NCBI RefSeq assembly: GCF_016648105.1
Contig: NZ_JACVVE010000031.1
Coordinates: forward strand, 1 to 64,000
Length of the DNA stretch: 64,000 nucleotides
Origin: Pseudomonas sp. S31
GTDB taxonomy: Bacteria > Pseudomonadota > Gammaproteobacteria > Pseudomonadales > Pseudomonadaceae
Direction of reading: 5' to 3'
The position numbers and the translations under genes were made by a program. Below are positions 8,137 to 17,373 of this stretch, in pieces. A model generated the notes under the pieces. It worked only from the letters and a program-made list of their open reading frames with translations. It ran no database searches and was not told the DNA's origin. Position 1 is the first letter of the stretch; the number at the start of each line of letters is the position of its first letter.

Positions 8137-9387
8137 ATGTTGCAACGAACTTGGTGGGTGAGGGGTGTACAAACCGTTGGCTTGTGTGCGCCGCTGTTGG
8201 CGCAGGCCGATATCGTCGATGACAGCAACCTGGCGCTGGGGCTGCGCAACTTCTACATCGACCGCGACTTCAAGGGCGACAACCCGGCGCGCTCGCGGGT
8301 CGGCAGTTGGACTCAGGGCTTCGACCTGCGTTTCGCCTCTGGCTACAGCGATGGGCCGTTGCAGTTCGGCGTGGATGCCAACGTGCAGTACGCGATCCGC
8401 CTGGATGGCGGGGGCGGGCGCGGCGACGACAGCATCATCCCCTACAGCGTCAGCCGCCAGGCCCAGCCCGACGATTACGGGCGTGGTGGCTTGACCTTCA
8501 AGATGCGCTACTCCAAGACCGAGCTGAAAATCGGCGAACTGCGGCCGATCCTGCCGGTGGTGGTGATCGACGACTCCCGCCAGCTGACCACCACCTACCG
8601 TGGCGGCCTGCTGGAATCCAAGGAAATCGACGGCCTGACCTTGCACGCCGGGCGCCTGACCGAGATCGGCGCACGTAACTCGTCCAACTACGAGAAACTC
8701 TACCTGCAGACCGGCTCTGGGGTGGTCCGCGGCAGTGACGGCATGAACCTGGCTGGCGCCAGCTATGCCTTCAACAAGTCGTGGACCGGTAGCTATTACT
8801 ACGCCCAGCTCGAGGACATCTACCAGCAGCACTACCTGGGCGTGACCAACGTCAGCGACCTGGGCGCAGGTTACGGGCTGAAGACCGACCTGCGCTACTT
8901 CAACAACAACGAAGACGGCGATGCCCTGTACGGCAAGATCGACAACAGCTCGTACGGCATCATGACCACCCTGCGCAAGGGCGCCCACGCCTTCGGCATC
9001 GGCTACCAGCGCCAGCTTGGCGACAGCAACTTCCCGACCCTGGGCGGCTACGTGCCGCAACCCTTCCTGGTGAACTGGTCGCGTGTGGCGTTCATCAAGC
9101 CCAACGAGAAATCCTGGCAGGCACGCTACGACTACGACTTCGCCGGCATGGGCATTCCGGGGCTGAAATTCATGACCCGTTACCTCAAGGGCACTTCGAT
9201 CGATCGCGGTGACAACCTGAGCGAAGCCGCTGAAAGCGAGCGTAACTTTGTGCTGTCCTACGTGGTGCAAAGTGGGCCATTGCAAGGGCTGGGCTTCGAG
9301 GCCGGTAATGTGGTAGCCAAGTTCAGCCATGGTAACGACTGGGTCGAGAACCGCCTGATCACCCAGTACACCTGGAAATTCTGGTAA
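8137..9387 (+). CDS. OprD-family outer-membrane porin
   Basis: A beta-barrel channel, 416 residues, with a signal sequence ending about LLAQA|DIVDDS and alternating aromatic strands closing with the C-terminal phenylalanine-type end TQYTWKFW. OprD-family features include the N-terminal NLALGLRNFYIDRDF and GSWTQGFDLRF. A GGAAG ribosome site precedes the ATG. It is divergent from antABC and upstream of antR, so it is probably the outer-membrane entry port for anthranilate or a related aromatic acid. BenF/OpdK-like members of the family take up aromatic acids; the exact subgroup is not determined. Confidence 0.9.
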   Translation: MLQRTWWVRGVQTVGLCAPLLAQADIVDDSNLALGLRNFYIDRDFKGDNPARSRVGSWTQGFDLRFASGYSDGPLQFGVDANVQYAIRLDGGGGRGDDSIIPYSVSRQAQPDDYGRGGLTFKMRYSKTELKIGELRPILPVVVIDDSRQLTTTYRGGLLESKEIDGLTLHAGRLTEIGARNSSNYEKLYLQTGSGVVRGSDGMNLAGASYAFNKSWTGSYYYAQLEDIYQQHYLGVTNVSDLGAGYGLKTDLRYFNNNEDGDALYGKIDNSSYGIMTTLRKGAHAFGIGYQRQLGDSNFPTLGGYVPQPFLVNWSRVAFIKPNEKSWQARYDYDFAGMGIPGLKFMTRYLKGTSIDRGDNLSEAAESERNFVLSYVVQSGPLQGLGFEAGNVVAKFSHGNDWVENRLITQYTWKFW

Positions 9388-9517
9388 CGCTCTGCCCTGA
9401 AATCGAACATCACCTGGCGCTGGAATCGACCGGCCCAGGGTCGTTTCAGGGCTTCGCCCAACCCATGGGAGCCTGGATATCCACTTAATCATGTATTACT
9501 AGCCAAAAAATCCGGAT

Positions 9518-9544
9518 ATGCCCCGGGCCCGGTGTGCGGGGCAT
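9518..9544 (+). terminator. Hairpin between the porin and antR genes
   Basis: An 8-bp inverted repeat ATGCCCCG / CGGGGCAT with an 11-base loop lies 130 bases beyond the porin stop. Only a short TTT follows, so it is a weak terminator candidate. It could equally be an operator or mRNA leader structure for antR. Confidence 0.35.
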
Positions 9545-9614
9545 GGCCTTTGCTTGGCTAATGAGCAAACGCGCCGAAGAGCGCGCCGATATCCCTAGCC
9601 GTGGGTGCACTTTC

Positions 9615-10628
9615 ATGAATCAACCGAGCATTGTTCACTTCAGAGATATTCGAATAGATCGCTACGACCTCGCCGGCGCCCGTGACTGGATGGCCGGTAT
9701 CTGTGGGCCCCACGAGTTGCAGACGCGCCAGCCGAACCGCATTCACTTCCACCATAGCGCCAACGTCTTCAAGTCCATGTCCACCACCCTGGGGCGCATG
9801 GAATACGGCACCGACGTGACCATTGGCGTCGAGGATGCCGAACACCTCAACTGCTACAGCCTCAGCCTGCCACTGCGTGGCGAGCAGGAACTGGTCAAGA
9901 ACGGCCAGCGCCTGCGTTCCGATTGCGACCAGGGGCTGATCGTCACCCCCTACGAGACCCAGGCCCTGAGCATGACTGGCGACTGCCACAAGGTCTCGGT
10001 GGTGATCACCCGCATGGCCATGCGCCAGACCCTGGAGTCGATGTTGCAACGTCCGCTGGACGTGCCGCTGGTGTTCGAGCCGGTCATGGATGCGGTGGAG
10101 GGCGCCTCGGCGTCCTGGTGGCGCATGGCGCGCTACTACGTCGAGGAACTGGAGCGCGGCCATGGGCTGTTCGAACACGTGGCCTTCAGCCGTGACGTGG
10201 AAACCGCTCTGATCAAAGGGCTGATACTGTCGCAACCCAACAACTACAGCAGCGAACTGCGTGAGCAGACCGACAGCAAGTTGCCTTACTACTTGGTGCG
10301 GGCCAAGAACTACATCGAGGCCAATGCCCGCGAGGAAATGCACCTGGAAGACATCGAGCACGCCGCGGGGGTGTCGCGGTTCAAGCTGTTCGAGGGGTTT
10401 CGCAAATCGTTCGGGCTATCGCCGATGGCCTACCTGAAGAAATACCGGCTCGGCGCCGTGCGCCAGGAAATCCTCGAGGATGCCTCCCAGCGCAACATTT
10501 CGGTGATTGCCATGGGCTGGGGGTTCTCGCACCTGGGGCGCTTCGCCAGCGAATACCGCAAGCTTTTCAACGAGGCGCCCAGCGCCACGTTGCAGCGCAA
10601 CGAAGCCCGCCGCAACCGGTCGTTGTGA
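9615..10628 (+). CDS. antR: AraC-family transcriptional activator, AntR-like
   Basis: A 337-residue regulator, with start MNQPSIVHFRDIRIDRYD at 9615; an upstream in-frame ATG at 9534 lacks family similarity. An N-terminal AraC-binding-like sensor domain is followed by a C-terminal double helix-turn-helix (about residues 235-330, with HLEDIEHAAGVSRFKLFEGFRKSFG and the second HTH ISVIAMGWGFSHLGRFASEYRKLF). Members of this group activate antABC in response to anthranilate. The position beside antABC and the porin supports that role; the effector is inferred. It is followed one base later by a second AraC gene. Confidence 0.82.
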   Translation: MNQPSIVHFRDIRIDRYDLAGARDWMAGICGPHELQTRQPNRIHFHHSANVFKSMSTTLGRMEYGTDVTIGVEDAEHLNCYSLSLPLRGEQELVKNGQRLRSDCDQGLIVTPYETQALSMTGDCHKVSVVITRMAMRQTLESMLQRPLDVPLVFEPVMDAVEGASASWWRMARYYVEELERGHGLFEHVAFSRDVETALIKGLILSQPNNYSSELREQTDSKLPYYLVRAKNYIEANAREEMHLEDIEHAAGVSRFKLFEGFRKSFGLSPMAYLKKYRLGAVRQEILEDASQRNISVIAMGWGFSHLGRFASEYRKLFNEAPSATLQRNEARRNRSL

Positions 10629-10629
10629 G

Positions 10630-11604
10630 ATGAACGGCTTGCACGGCTGCACCGTCAACCGCCTGGGGCTGGACCTGTCCGCGTTGTTCGACCAACCGGG
10701 CTTCTGCAGCAGCTCCGCCCAGGCCGTCCAGCAGCGGCTGGGCGAGGCACTGGTTGACCATGAACTGGACTGGCCCGACGGCCGGGTGGACGTCACCTTG
10801 CACCGGGGGCGGGTCGCCAGCTGCGAACTCTATGCCTTGCGTTACGGCGGCCAGGTCGAGATCCGGCCGCAACCTTTCGAAGATTTCGTGCTGGTGCAGA
10901 TGCCCTTGCAGGGCAGTGCCACCTTGCAGTGCGATGGCGTCAGCCATTGCGTGAGCCCAGGCGACGCCGCCGTGTTGGCGCCGCGCGAAGAGGCGCGGGT
11001 GCTGTGGGAGGCCGGCTGCGAGCAGCTGATGCTGAAACTGCCTCGCCCCTTGGTCGAAGCCTCCCAAGCACAGCTGCACCCCAGCGCCGGCCTGCCACCC
11101 TTGAGCCGTCTGCAACGCCCGCTGGTAGTGCGTTGGTTACGCCTGGTCAGCGAGCTACTAGAGCATCTGCCCCGCGATCAGCAGGTCACGCCGTTGTCGC
11201 CTTGGCTCCAGCACCTGGAGCAGAGTCTGCCGCTGTTCCTGCTCAGCCACTGCTGCGCGGAAATCGCCGACAACGCCGAGCCACGCCAGCCGGCGCGGCA
11301 CCTCGAACGCATCGAGGCATGCATGCGCGGCTACCTGAACCAGAGCATCAGTCTGCCGCAGCTGGCGAGCGAGGCGGGTATGAGCATCCGCAGCTTGAAT
11401 ACCGTGTGCCAGCGTGAATACGCCCAGAGCCCCATGGAGCGCTTGCGCAGCTTGCGTCTGGACGCGGCGCGTGACCACTTGCTCGGCAACCCTGGCGCCA
11501 GTGTCACCGAAGTGGCGCTGGAGTATGGCTTTGCCCATATGGGCCGTTTCTCCGCTTACTATCGGCAGCGTTTTGGCGAATTGCCGCGCCAGACCCGCGG
11601 CTAG
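10630..11604 (+). CDS. Second AraC-family transcriptional regulator
   Basis: A 324-residue protein starting MNGLHGCTVNRLGLDLSALF one base after the antR stop, so it is very likely translated from the same message. The N-terminal half resembles an AraC-binding-like domain; the C-terminal HTH pair contains ISLPQLASEAGMSIRSLNTVCQ and VTEVALEYGFAHMGRFSAYYRQRFG. It shares overall organisation with AntR but clearly differs in sequence, so it is not a recent duplicate. It could respond to a second substrate or modulate AntR. No target is visible apart from the neighbouring operons. Confidence 0.85.
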   Translation: MNGLHGCTVNRLGLDLSALFDQPGFCSSSAQAVQQRLGEALVDHELDWPDGRVDVTLHRGRVASCELYALRYGGQVEIRPQPFEDFVLVQMPLQGSATLQCDGVSHCVSPGDAAVLAPREEARVLWEAGCEQLMLKLPRPLVEASQAQLHPSAGLPPLSRLQRPLVVRWLRLVSELLEHLPRDQQVTPLSPWLQHLEQSLPLFLLSHCCAEIADNAEPRQPARHLERIEACMRGYLNQSISLPQLASEAGMSIRSLNTVCQREYAQSPMERLRSLRLDAARDHLLGNPGASVTEVALEYGFAHMGRFSAYYRQRFGELPRQTRG

Positions 11605-11633
11605 CTTCAGGGCTGCGCGCAAAACCCGATAAG

Positions 11634-12260
11634 ATGCGGAGTATGAAAACCTCACTGTTCATTGCCCTCGATGGCCCGAAGGGCACCGGTAAAACCACTC
11701 TTGCCGAAGCCGTCACCCGGGCGCTCAGGGCGCGCGGTCATACGGTTATCCGCTTGTCGGAGAAGGCCAATGACCCGTACCGGGCCGAAACCATGGTCCT
11801 GGTCAATGCGTTGGCCAGAAAGCCGTCCATCGCGCTGGAGCTCGAGATCTGTCAGCGCCTGGCGCTCAGCCGCGCCTGGATTTCCCAGCACGTACTGCCC
11901 AAGCAGCCCGCAGGCAGCATCATCCTGATCGACCGTTGGTATCCGTCCGATGCCGCATTTCGCCGGTTGATCCCTTTCGACGAAGCGTTGCGCCTGAACC
12001 TGGAGCGCCAGGTACGTGTGCCAGACCTGCACGTCGGGGTGATCACCGACCCTGAGCTCTCATGGGCGAGGGCGGCAGCGCGCACCCGTGGATTGGGCAG
12101 CACGGTCATCCAGGCATTTCACGAGCACGCGGCGGCCACCCAGGCATTCGAGCAGGCCTTCGTCGACCACGCGTGGTACTTGTGCCGCAACGACGGCCCG
12201 ATCGAGGCTGCGACCCTGCAGGTGACGGCGGCGATTGCCGAGGTGATGGCGAAAGTCTAA
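11634..12260 (+). CDS. Thymidylate kinase-like P-loop protein
   Basis: A 208-residue protein with a Walker A motif GPKGTGKTT near the N-terminus, a DRWYPSDAAFR segment like the DR(Y/W) motif of thymidylate kinases, and an alpha/beta layout of that family. The start is either 11634 or the ATG three codons later; neither has a good ribosome site. Pseudomonads have a separate housekeeping tmk near holB, so this is probably a paralogue of unknown substrate. It sits alone between the AraC pair and a sigma-54 regulator. Confidence 0.7.
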   Translation: MRSMKTSLFIALDGPKGTGKTTLAEAVTRALRARGHTVIRLSEKANDPYRAETMVLVNALARKPSIALELEICQRLALSRAWISQHVLPKQPAGSIILIDRWYPSDAAFRRLIPFDEALRLNLERQVRVPDLHVGVITDPELSWARAAARTRGLGSTVIQAFHEHAAATQAFEQAFVDHAWYLCRNDGPIEAATLQVTAAIAEVMAKV

Positions 12261-12317
12261 GGCCAGCGGGCATGGAAACGCCTTACACTTACGCTTTTCG
12301 CCAGCCCGAGCCTTGCT

Positions 12318-13688
12318 GTGAATTTCACCGACCAGACCTTCGACACCATTCTCAACGCCTTGCACGACGGCGTGTACATCACCGATGGCGCCGGGATCAC
12401 CGTCAAGGTCAACACCGCGTACGAGCGCCTGACCGGGTTGCACAGCGATCAATTGATCGGGCGCAGCATGCATGAGCTGGTCCGCGACGGCGTGGTATCG
12501 CAGTCCGCCTCCTTGCGGGTGCTGCAGCAGGGGGCGGCGGTGTCGGTGATGCAGAGCCTGGGCAACGGCAAGAAGCTGCTGGTGAGCGCCACGCCGATTT
12601 TCCAGGACCGCCGGGTCAGTTACGTGGTCAGCGCGGTGCGGGACATGACCGAACTGCTGCGCATGAAGCACGAGCGCGACGAACTCGCCGGGCTCAAGAA
12701 ACTGCGCCAGAGCACCGCGCAGTTGCACGCGGGCAAGTACCAGAAGCTGGCGCAGTCTTCCCAGGTGTTCGACCAGGCCCAGTCAGGGCCGCTGTTCGCC
12801 CAGGCCCGGCGGGTGGCCGGCAGTGACGTCAAGGTGCTGCTGCTGGGCGAAACCGGTGTCGGCAAGGGCCTGCTGGCGCAGTACATCCACAATGCCAGTG
12901 CTCGGGCCAAGGAGCCTTTCATCCCGCTCAACTGCGGGGCGATGCCGGAAAACCTGATCGAAGCGGAGTTGTTCGGCTACGCGCCGGGGGCCTTCACCGG
13001 GGCGGCGGCCAAAGGCAAGCGCGGGCTCCTGGAACTGGCCAACCACGGCACCTTGTTCCTCGACGAGATCGGCGACCTGCCGCTGTCGGTGCAGGTCAAG
13101 CTGCTCAAGGTGATCGAGGAGAACCGCTTCATCCCCGTGGGCGGGCTCGAACTGCGCGAAGTGGATGTACGGATCATCAGCGCCACCCACCACGACTTGC
13201 GCCAGCGGGTCGAGCAGGGCTTGTTCCGCGCCGACCTGTACTATCGCCTGAACGTGGTGCCCATCCGTATTCCAGCCCTGCGCGAGCGCAGCGGCGAAAT
13301 CGCCACGCTGCTGGAACACTACCTGCGCCAGTTCTGCGAACGTTATGCCCGCACCATGAGCTGGGGGCTCGAAGCCCTGGACCTGCTGTGCGAGTACGCA
13401 TGGCCCGGGAACATCCGGGAACTGGTCAACCTGGTCGAGCGCCTGGTGGTCACCTGTGAAGGCGACACCATCGAGGCCCTGGACCTGCCCGAGGAAATCC
13501 TCGACCTCTATCCGGATCGCATCAACCCAAACCAGCTGCCGCTGCGCAAGGTCGTGGAGAACGCCGAGCGCGGCGCGATCCTCGCCGCCATGCGCGAGCA
13601 CAAGACCACCCGCCTGGCCGCCAAGGCGCTGGGTGTGAGCCAGGCGACCATCGTGCAGAAGATGAAGCGTTGGGAGCGGTCTGATTAG
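12318..13688 (+). CDS. PAS-domain sigma-54-dependent transcriptional activator
   Basis: A 456-residue NtrC-family activator with a GTG start. An N-terminal PAS sensor (about residues 1-115) leads into an AAA+ domain with Walker A GETGVGKG, the sigma-54 contact loop GAFTGA, and Walker B GTLFLDEIGD. The C-terminal HTH is TRLAAKALGVSQATIVQKMKRW. There is no receiver domain, so it likely senses a small molecule or redox state directly. It lies just upstream of the alcohol dehydrogenase gene, whose leader has two -24/-12-like sites, so that operon is the likely target. Confidence 0.92.
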   Translation: MNFTDQTFDTILNALHDGVYITDGAGITVKVNTAYERLTGLHSDQLIGRSMHELVRDGVVSQSASLRVLQQGAAVSVMQSLGNGKKLLVSATPIFQDRRVSYVVSAVRDMTELLRMKHERDELAGLKKLRQSTAQLHAGKYQKLAQSSQVFDQAQSGPLFAQARRVAGSDVKVLLLGETGVGKGLLAQYIHNASARAKEPFIPLNCGAMPENLIEAELFGYAPGAFTGAAAKGKRGLLELANHGTLFLDEIGDLPLSVQVKLLKVIEENRFIPVGGLELREVDVRIISATHHDLRQRVEQGLFRADLYYRLNVVPIRIPALRERSGEIATLLEHYLRQFCERYARTMSWGLEALDLLCEYAWPGNIRELVNLVERLVVTCEGDTIEALDLPEEILDLYPDRINPNQLPLRKVVENAERGAILAAMREHKTTRLAAKALGVSQATIVQKMKRWERSD

Positions 13689-13692
13689 GTTT

Positions 13693-13730
13693 CTGATCAG
13701 CAGCTGTAGTTTTGATCCAGATCCTGATCG
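13693..13730 (+). promoter_or_regulatory. Possible upstream activator sites for the sigma-54 regulator
   Basis: The palindrome CTGATCAG at 13693-13700 and a second CTGATCG at 13724-13730 are spaced 31 bases start to start, close to three helical turns. They lie about 80-45 bases before the first -24 element. Tandem sites in this position fit an enhancer for the activator encoded just upstream. The assignment is inferred from layout only. Confidence 0.4.
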
Positions 13731-13772
13731 CCACCCCGAGCTCGAACCTCTTGAAAATCGGCCAAACCCCTC

Positions 13773-13810
13773 TGGCACGGGTGTTGTATGACTTTGGCAC
13801 ACGTTTTGTT
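13773..13810 (+). promoter_or_regulatory. Tandem sigma-54 promoter-like elements before the alcohol dehydrogenase
   Basis: Two -24/-12-like sites, TGGCACGGGTGTTGTA (13773-13788) and TGGCACACGTTTTGTT (13795-13810), each keep GG and the -12 dinucleotide ten bases apart. In both the usual GC at -12 is GT. They start 22 bases apart. The downstream one would put the transcript start about 30 bases before the ATG at 13852. The sigma-54 activator gene next door supports this reading. Confidence 0.6.
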
Positions 13811-13851
13811 ACCACCCAGCTCGACTCAATTAAAACAACGAGGATGAGCCG

Positions 13852-15000
13852 ATGACTGTTGCTGCCTTTCAGATCGCCAACAAACTGCTGACCGGCGCCA
13901 GCGCCGTTGAACGACTCGGCGCCGAGTTGACCCGTCTGAACGTCCATAACCCGCTGATCGTGACCGACGCGATCCTGGTGAGGTCGGGCACCGTCGACCT
14001 CGCCCTGGCCCAGCTGGGCGGCCGCCGTTATGGGGTGTATGACCAGGTCTTGCCGGAGCCTGAAATCGGCCTGGTCGAAGACTGCACCCGGGTTTACCGC
14101 GAAGGCGGCCATGACGGGCTGATCGGCCTGGGCGGCGGTAGCGCGATCGACATCGCCAAGGGCGTCGCGGCGTTCGCCGGCCACGAGGGGGACCTGGCCG
14201 AGTTGTTCGGGGTCGACCAGGTGAAGCGCAAGGGGCCGCCGCTGATCGCGATTCCAACCACGGCGGGCACAGGCTCGGAGGTCACCAATGTGGCGATCTT
14301 CTCCGACAAGAACGCCCAGTTGAAGAAGGGCATCGTCAGCAACTACCTGTTGCCCGACGTTGCGCTGGTGAGCCCGATCATGACCCGCACCTGCCCACCC
14401 AGCGTCACCGCAGCCAGTGGTGTCGATGCGTTGGTGCACGCGATCGAGGCATACCTGTCGTTGAACCGCTCGCCGATTACCGACGCCATCGCGCTCGGCG
14501 CCATCAAGATGATCGCCCGCGCCTTGCCCAAGGCCTTCGCCAACCCTGATGACCTCGCCGCCCGCGAGGACATGGCCACGGCGAGCTTGATGGGCGGCAT
14601 GGCCTTCGGCAACGCCGGGGTTGGCGCCGTGCATGCGTTGGCCTACCCATTGGGCGGGCGTTTCAACATCGCCCATGGTGTCAGTAACGCCTTGCTGCTG
14701 CCCTATGTGATGCGCTGGAACAAGCTGGCTTGCGCCGAGCGCCTGCGCGACGTCGCCGAGGCCATGGGCGTGAATGTCGCCGGCTTGAGTGATAACCAGG
14801 CGGCGGACGCCGGGGTCGATGCCATGGCCGAACTCTGCGCCGCCGTCGCTATTCCCACCGGCCTGCGCGCCTTCGAGGTGCCTGAGGATGCCTTGCCGGC
14901 CATGGCCGAGGAAGCCAGCAAGATCGACCGTTTGATGCGCAACAACCCGCGCAAGCTCAGCGCCACCGATATCGAGGCGATCTACCGAGCTGCTTGGTAA
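13852..15000 (+). CDS. Iron-containing (group III) alcohol dehydrogenase
   Basis: A 382-residue NAD(P)-dependent dehydrogenase of the Fe-ADH family. Visible are GLGGGSAIDIAKG (cofactor loop), PTTAGTGSEVT, and the metal-site histidines in the segments around DALVHAIEA, GAVHALAYPLGG and FNIAHGVSNA. A GAGGA ribosome site precedes the ATG. It is behind two sigma-54-like promoter sites and followed by a transporter gene 83 bases on, so it likely oxidises or reduces the compound imported by that transporter. The substrate is unknown. Confidence 0.92.
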   Translation: MTVAAFQIANKLLTGASAVERLGAELTRLNVHNPLIVTDAILVRSGTVDLALAQLGGRRYGVYDQVLPEPEIGLVEDCTRVYREGGHDGLIGLGGGSAIDIAKGVAAFAGHEGDLAELFGVDQVKRKGPPLIAIPTTAGTGSEVTNVAIFSDKNAQLKKGIVSNYLLPDVALVSPIMTRTCPPSVTAASGVDALVHAIEAYLSLNRSPITDAIALGAIKMIARALPKAFANPDDLAAREDMATASLMGGMAFGNAGVGAVHALAYPLGGRFNIAHGVSNALLLPYVMRWNKLACAERLRDVAEAMGVNVAGLSDNQAADAGVDAMAELCAAVAIPTGLRAFEVPEDALPAMAEEASKIDRLMRNNPRKLSATDIEAIYRAAW

Positions 15001-15083
15001 CGCCGCTGCAAACCAATCGTGTGATGAACTCGGCACCCTGAACGGGGTGCCAAAGCCTACAAGACCAATAAGACGGTATACCG

Positions 15084-16514
15084 ATGTCCAACACAAACCA
15101 TGAAACGCCCTACATCCCGTTAGGCCCGTTCAAGATTCGCCTGCCCTTCATTCACTACCGATTCGAGCTGCCCGACTACCTCCAGGGCCTGCTGATGTGC
15201 GCCGTGGACCTGGCCGCCATCCCGCTGATGACCGAGCTGCTGGGCATGCCGTTCGAGGTGGCCCTGGCGGTGGTGATGCTCAACGGATTGCTCTACCTCA
15301 CCCACCATCTGCTCGGCGACCCCACCGTGCCGGGCTGGATCACCCCGGCCGTGCCGTTGTTGATGGCCTACTGCGCCAAGTTTCCGGAGGGGCCGGAACG
15401 GGTCCACGCGTTGATTGCCTTCCAGCTGTTGCTAGGGGTGTTCTCGATCGTGCTGGGCGCGACGGGAATGGCCAAGAAGGTGTTCGCCTACGTGCCCTCG
15501 GCGATCAAGTCCGGGATCATCGTCGGCGCGGGTTTCAGCGCCGTCATGTCGGTGTTCCAGGTGGGCGGCAAGTTCGATGTGCTGCCGATCACCATCAGCA
15601 TCACCGTGGGCCTGGCGTTCTACCTGATCTTCTCCCAGCACTTCGCGCAGTTGAAGCTGCGCAATCGCTTCTGGTGGAACTTCGCCAAGCTCGGCATCCT
15701 GCCGATCATCCTGCTGGCGGTGGTGATCGCGCCATTGGCCCAGGAAGCCGCCTGGCCGACCATCAAGTGGGGCATCAGCACGCCTGATTTCGCCGGGTTG
15801 TGGAACAACTACACGGTATTTGGCCTGGGCATGCCGCCGGTTTCGATGTTCATTTCGGCGATCCCCATGGTGCTGGCGGTGTACATCGTGGTGTTTGGCG
15901 ATGTGCTCAGCGCCAAGGTGCTGCTCGACGAGGCGGAGCAGGTACGCACCGACCAGAAGGTCGACTACAACCCGGACCGGGCGCATCTGATCTTCGGCGG
16001 CCGTAACGCGTTCATGAGCCTATTCGGCCCGGACGTCGCCATGTGCGGCCCCAAGTGGGCGGCGATGCTGGTAGTCATCATCGAGCGCTTCAAGGGCGGC
16101 CCCCGCGCCATGCAGTCGATCATCGGCGGGGTAGGGTCGTTCCGCTGGGGCACCAATACCGGCCTGCTGCTGTTGCCGGTGGTCACTTTGGTGCAGCCGA
16201 TCCTCGGCGTCGCCCTGGCGCTGACGCTGCTGATCCAGGGCTACGTCAGCGTGCGCCTGGGCGTGCTGGAGGCGAAAAGCCAACGTGACCTGGGCATCGC
16301 TGGCGTGATTGGCGCGGTGCTGGCGATCAAGGGTGCGAGCTGGGCCTTTGCGGTGGGCGTGGTGCTGTGCCTGCTGATCTACGGCAAGAACTTCTTCAAG
16401 GGCGAGAACGACCGGACCTTCAGCAGAGACCTCGAAACGGCCGACGACAACGCTACGGCGCCAGTGGCTGCGGTCAAGAAAGCATCGGTTGCGCAACCGG
16501 TGGCGGTGGACTGA
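15084..16514 (+). CDS. Multi-spanning membrane transporter, family uncertain (NCS2/SulP-like)
   Basis: A 476-residue integral membrane protein with about 12 hydrophobic segments, starting MSNTNHETPYIPLGPFKIRL. Motifs such as VPGWITPAVPLL and ALALTLLIQGYVSVRLGV recall nucleobase/xanthine-type or sulfate-type carriers with discontinuous helices. I cannot name the family with certainty. A hydrophilic C-terminal tail (about 45 residues) is rich in Asp, Ala and Val. It is downstream of the Fe-alcohol dehydrogenase and probably in the same sigma-54-controlled unit. A REPIN follows the stop. Confidence 0.75.
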   Translation: MSNTNHETPYIPLGPFKIRLPFIHYRFELPDYLQGLLMCAVDLAAIPLMTELLGMPFEVALAVVMLNGLLYLTHHLLGDPTVPGWITPAVPLLMAYCAKFPEGPERVHALIAFQLLLGVFSIVLGATGMAKKVFAYVPSAIKSGIIVGAGFSAVMSVFQVGGKFDVLPITISITVGLAFYLIFSQHFAQLKLRNRFWWNFAKLGILPIILLAVVIAPLAQEAAWPTIKWGISTPDFAGLWNNYTVFGLGMPPVSMFISAIPMVLAVYIVVFGDVLSAKVLLDEAEQVRTDQKVDYNPDRAHLIFGGRNAFMSLFGPDVAMCGPKWAAMLVVIIERFKGGPRAMQSIIGGVGSFRWGTNTGLLLLPVVTLVQPILGVALALTLLIQGYVSVRLGVLEAKSQRDLGIAGVIGAVLAIKGASWAFAVGVVLCLLIYGKNFFKGENDRTFSRDLETADDNATAPVAAVKKASVAQPVAVD

Positions 16515-16520
16515 CAAAGC

Positions 16521-16602
16521 TTCGCGGGTGAACCCGCTCCTACAGGAACACCGCCGTTCACGAATCCAGCGACGCACCTGTAGGAGCGGGTTCACCCGCG
16601 AA
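16521..16602. repeat. REPIN: two inverted REP sequences
   Basis: Left half TTCGCGGGTGAACCCGCTCC then TACAGG, right half CCTG then TAGGAGCGGGTTCACCCGCG in inverse orientation, about 30 bases apart. This is the Pseudomonas-type REP doublet. It lies between the convergent transporter and SDR genes, a typical extragenic location. Confidence 0.9.
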
Positions 16603-16635
16603 TGGGCCGCAGCGTCTGCCATTGCTCTACGAGCC

Positions 16636-17373
16636 TCAGCCAGGAAGGCTGAGCTGCGCCATCCTGCCACCGTCTACGGTCCACACCTGACCCGTCACGA
16701 AGCCCGATTCCTGCGACGCCAGCCAGGCAACCAGATTGGCCACTTCCTCCGGCTTGCCGGTGCGGCCAACCGGGTGGATACGGCCAAGGCCTTGGCGGAA
16801 CGCGACAGGATCGGGCATGTTCTCGATGAAGTCGACGTTCAGATCGGTATCGATCCAACCCGGCGCCACGGCATTGCAGCGGATGCCCTCATGGCTGTGG
16901 TCGATGGCGATCGCACGGGTCAGGCCATGCAGACCGGCCTTGGAAGCGCAGTAGGCTGCGTGTTTGGGGTTGGAGCCTAGCCCTTCGGTGGAGCCAATGT
17001 TGACGATCCTGCCGGCGGTTTTACGTAGATGGGGCAGGGCGGCCTTGATCAGGGCGAAAGGCGTGGTCAGGTTGACCGTCAGGCTCTTCGTCCACGCTTT
17101 CAGCGACATGTCTTCGGCGAGCACTTCCTGCATCATCCCCGCGTTGTTCACCAGTACGTCCAGGCGCCCGGCGATGCTGATGACCTGGTCGATGGCGACA
17201 GCAGCCGATTCTGGGTCGGTGAAATCCACCTGAATGGATTCGAACGTGTCGTCACCCGTGCGCTGCGCCGTGATCACCCGTGCACCTTCGGCCTGCAGCC
17301 TCAGGGCAATCGCCCGACCGATGCCACTGCGCCCACCCGTTACCAGCGCTACTTTCTGTTCGAAACGCTTCAT
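16636..17373 (-). CDS. Short-chain dehydrogenase/reductase
   Basis: A classical SDR of 245 residues: cofactor motif TGGRSGIG, NNAG, the catalytic Ser in NIGSTEG, and Y-x3-K in YCASK. The start at 17373 (MKRFEQKVALVTGG) is set by a GAGGAA ribosome site; 16 more codons are open upstream. It is downstream of the LysR gene on the same strand with a 134-base gap. The substrate cannot be told from sequence. Confidence 0.9.
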   Translation of the reverse strand: MKRFEQKVALVTGGRSGIGRAIALRLQAEGARVITAQRTGDDTFESIQVDFTDPESAAVAIDQVISIAGRLDVLVNNAGMMQEVLAEDMSLKAWTKSLTVNLTTPFALIKAALPHLRKTAGRIVNIGSTEGLGSNPKHAAYCASKAGLHGLTRAIAIDHSHEGIRCNAVAPGWIDTDLNVDFIENMPDPVAFRQGLGRIHPVGRTGKPEEVANLVAWLASQESGFVTGQVWTVDGGRMAQLSLPG

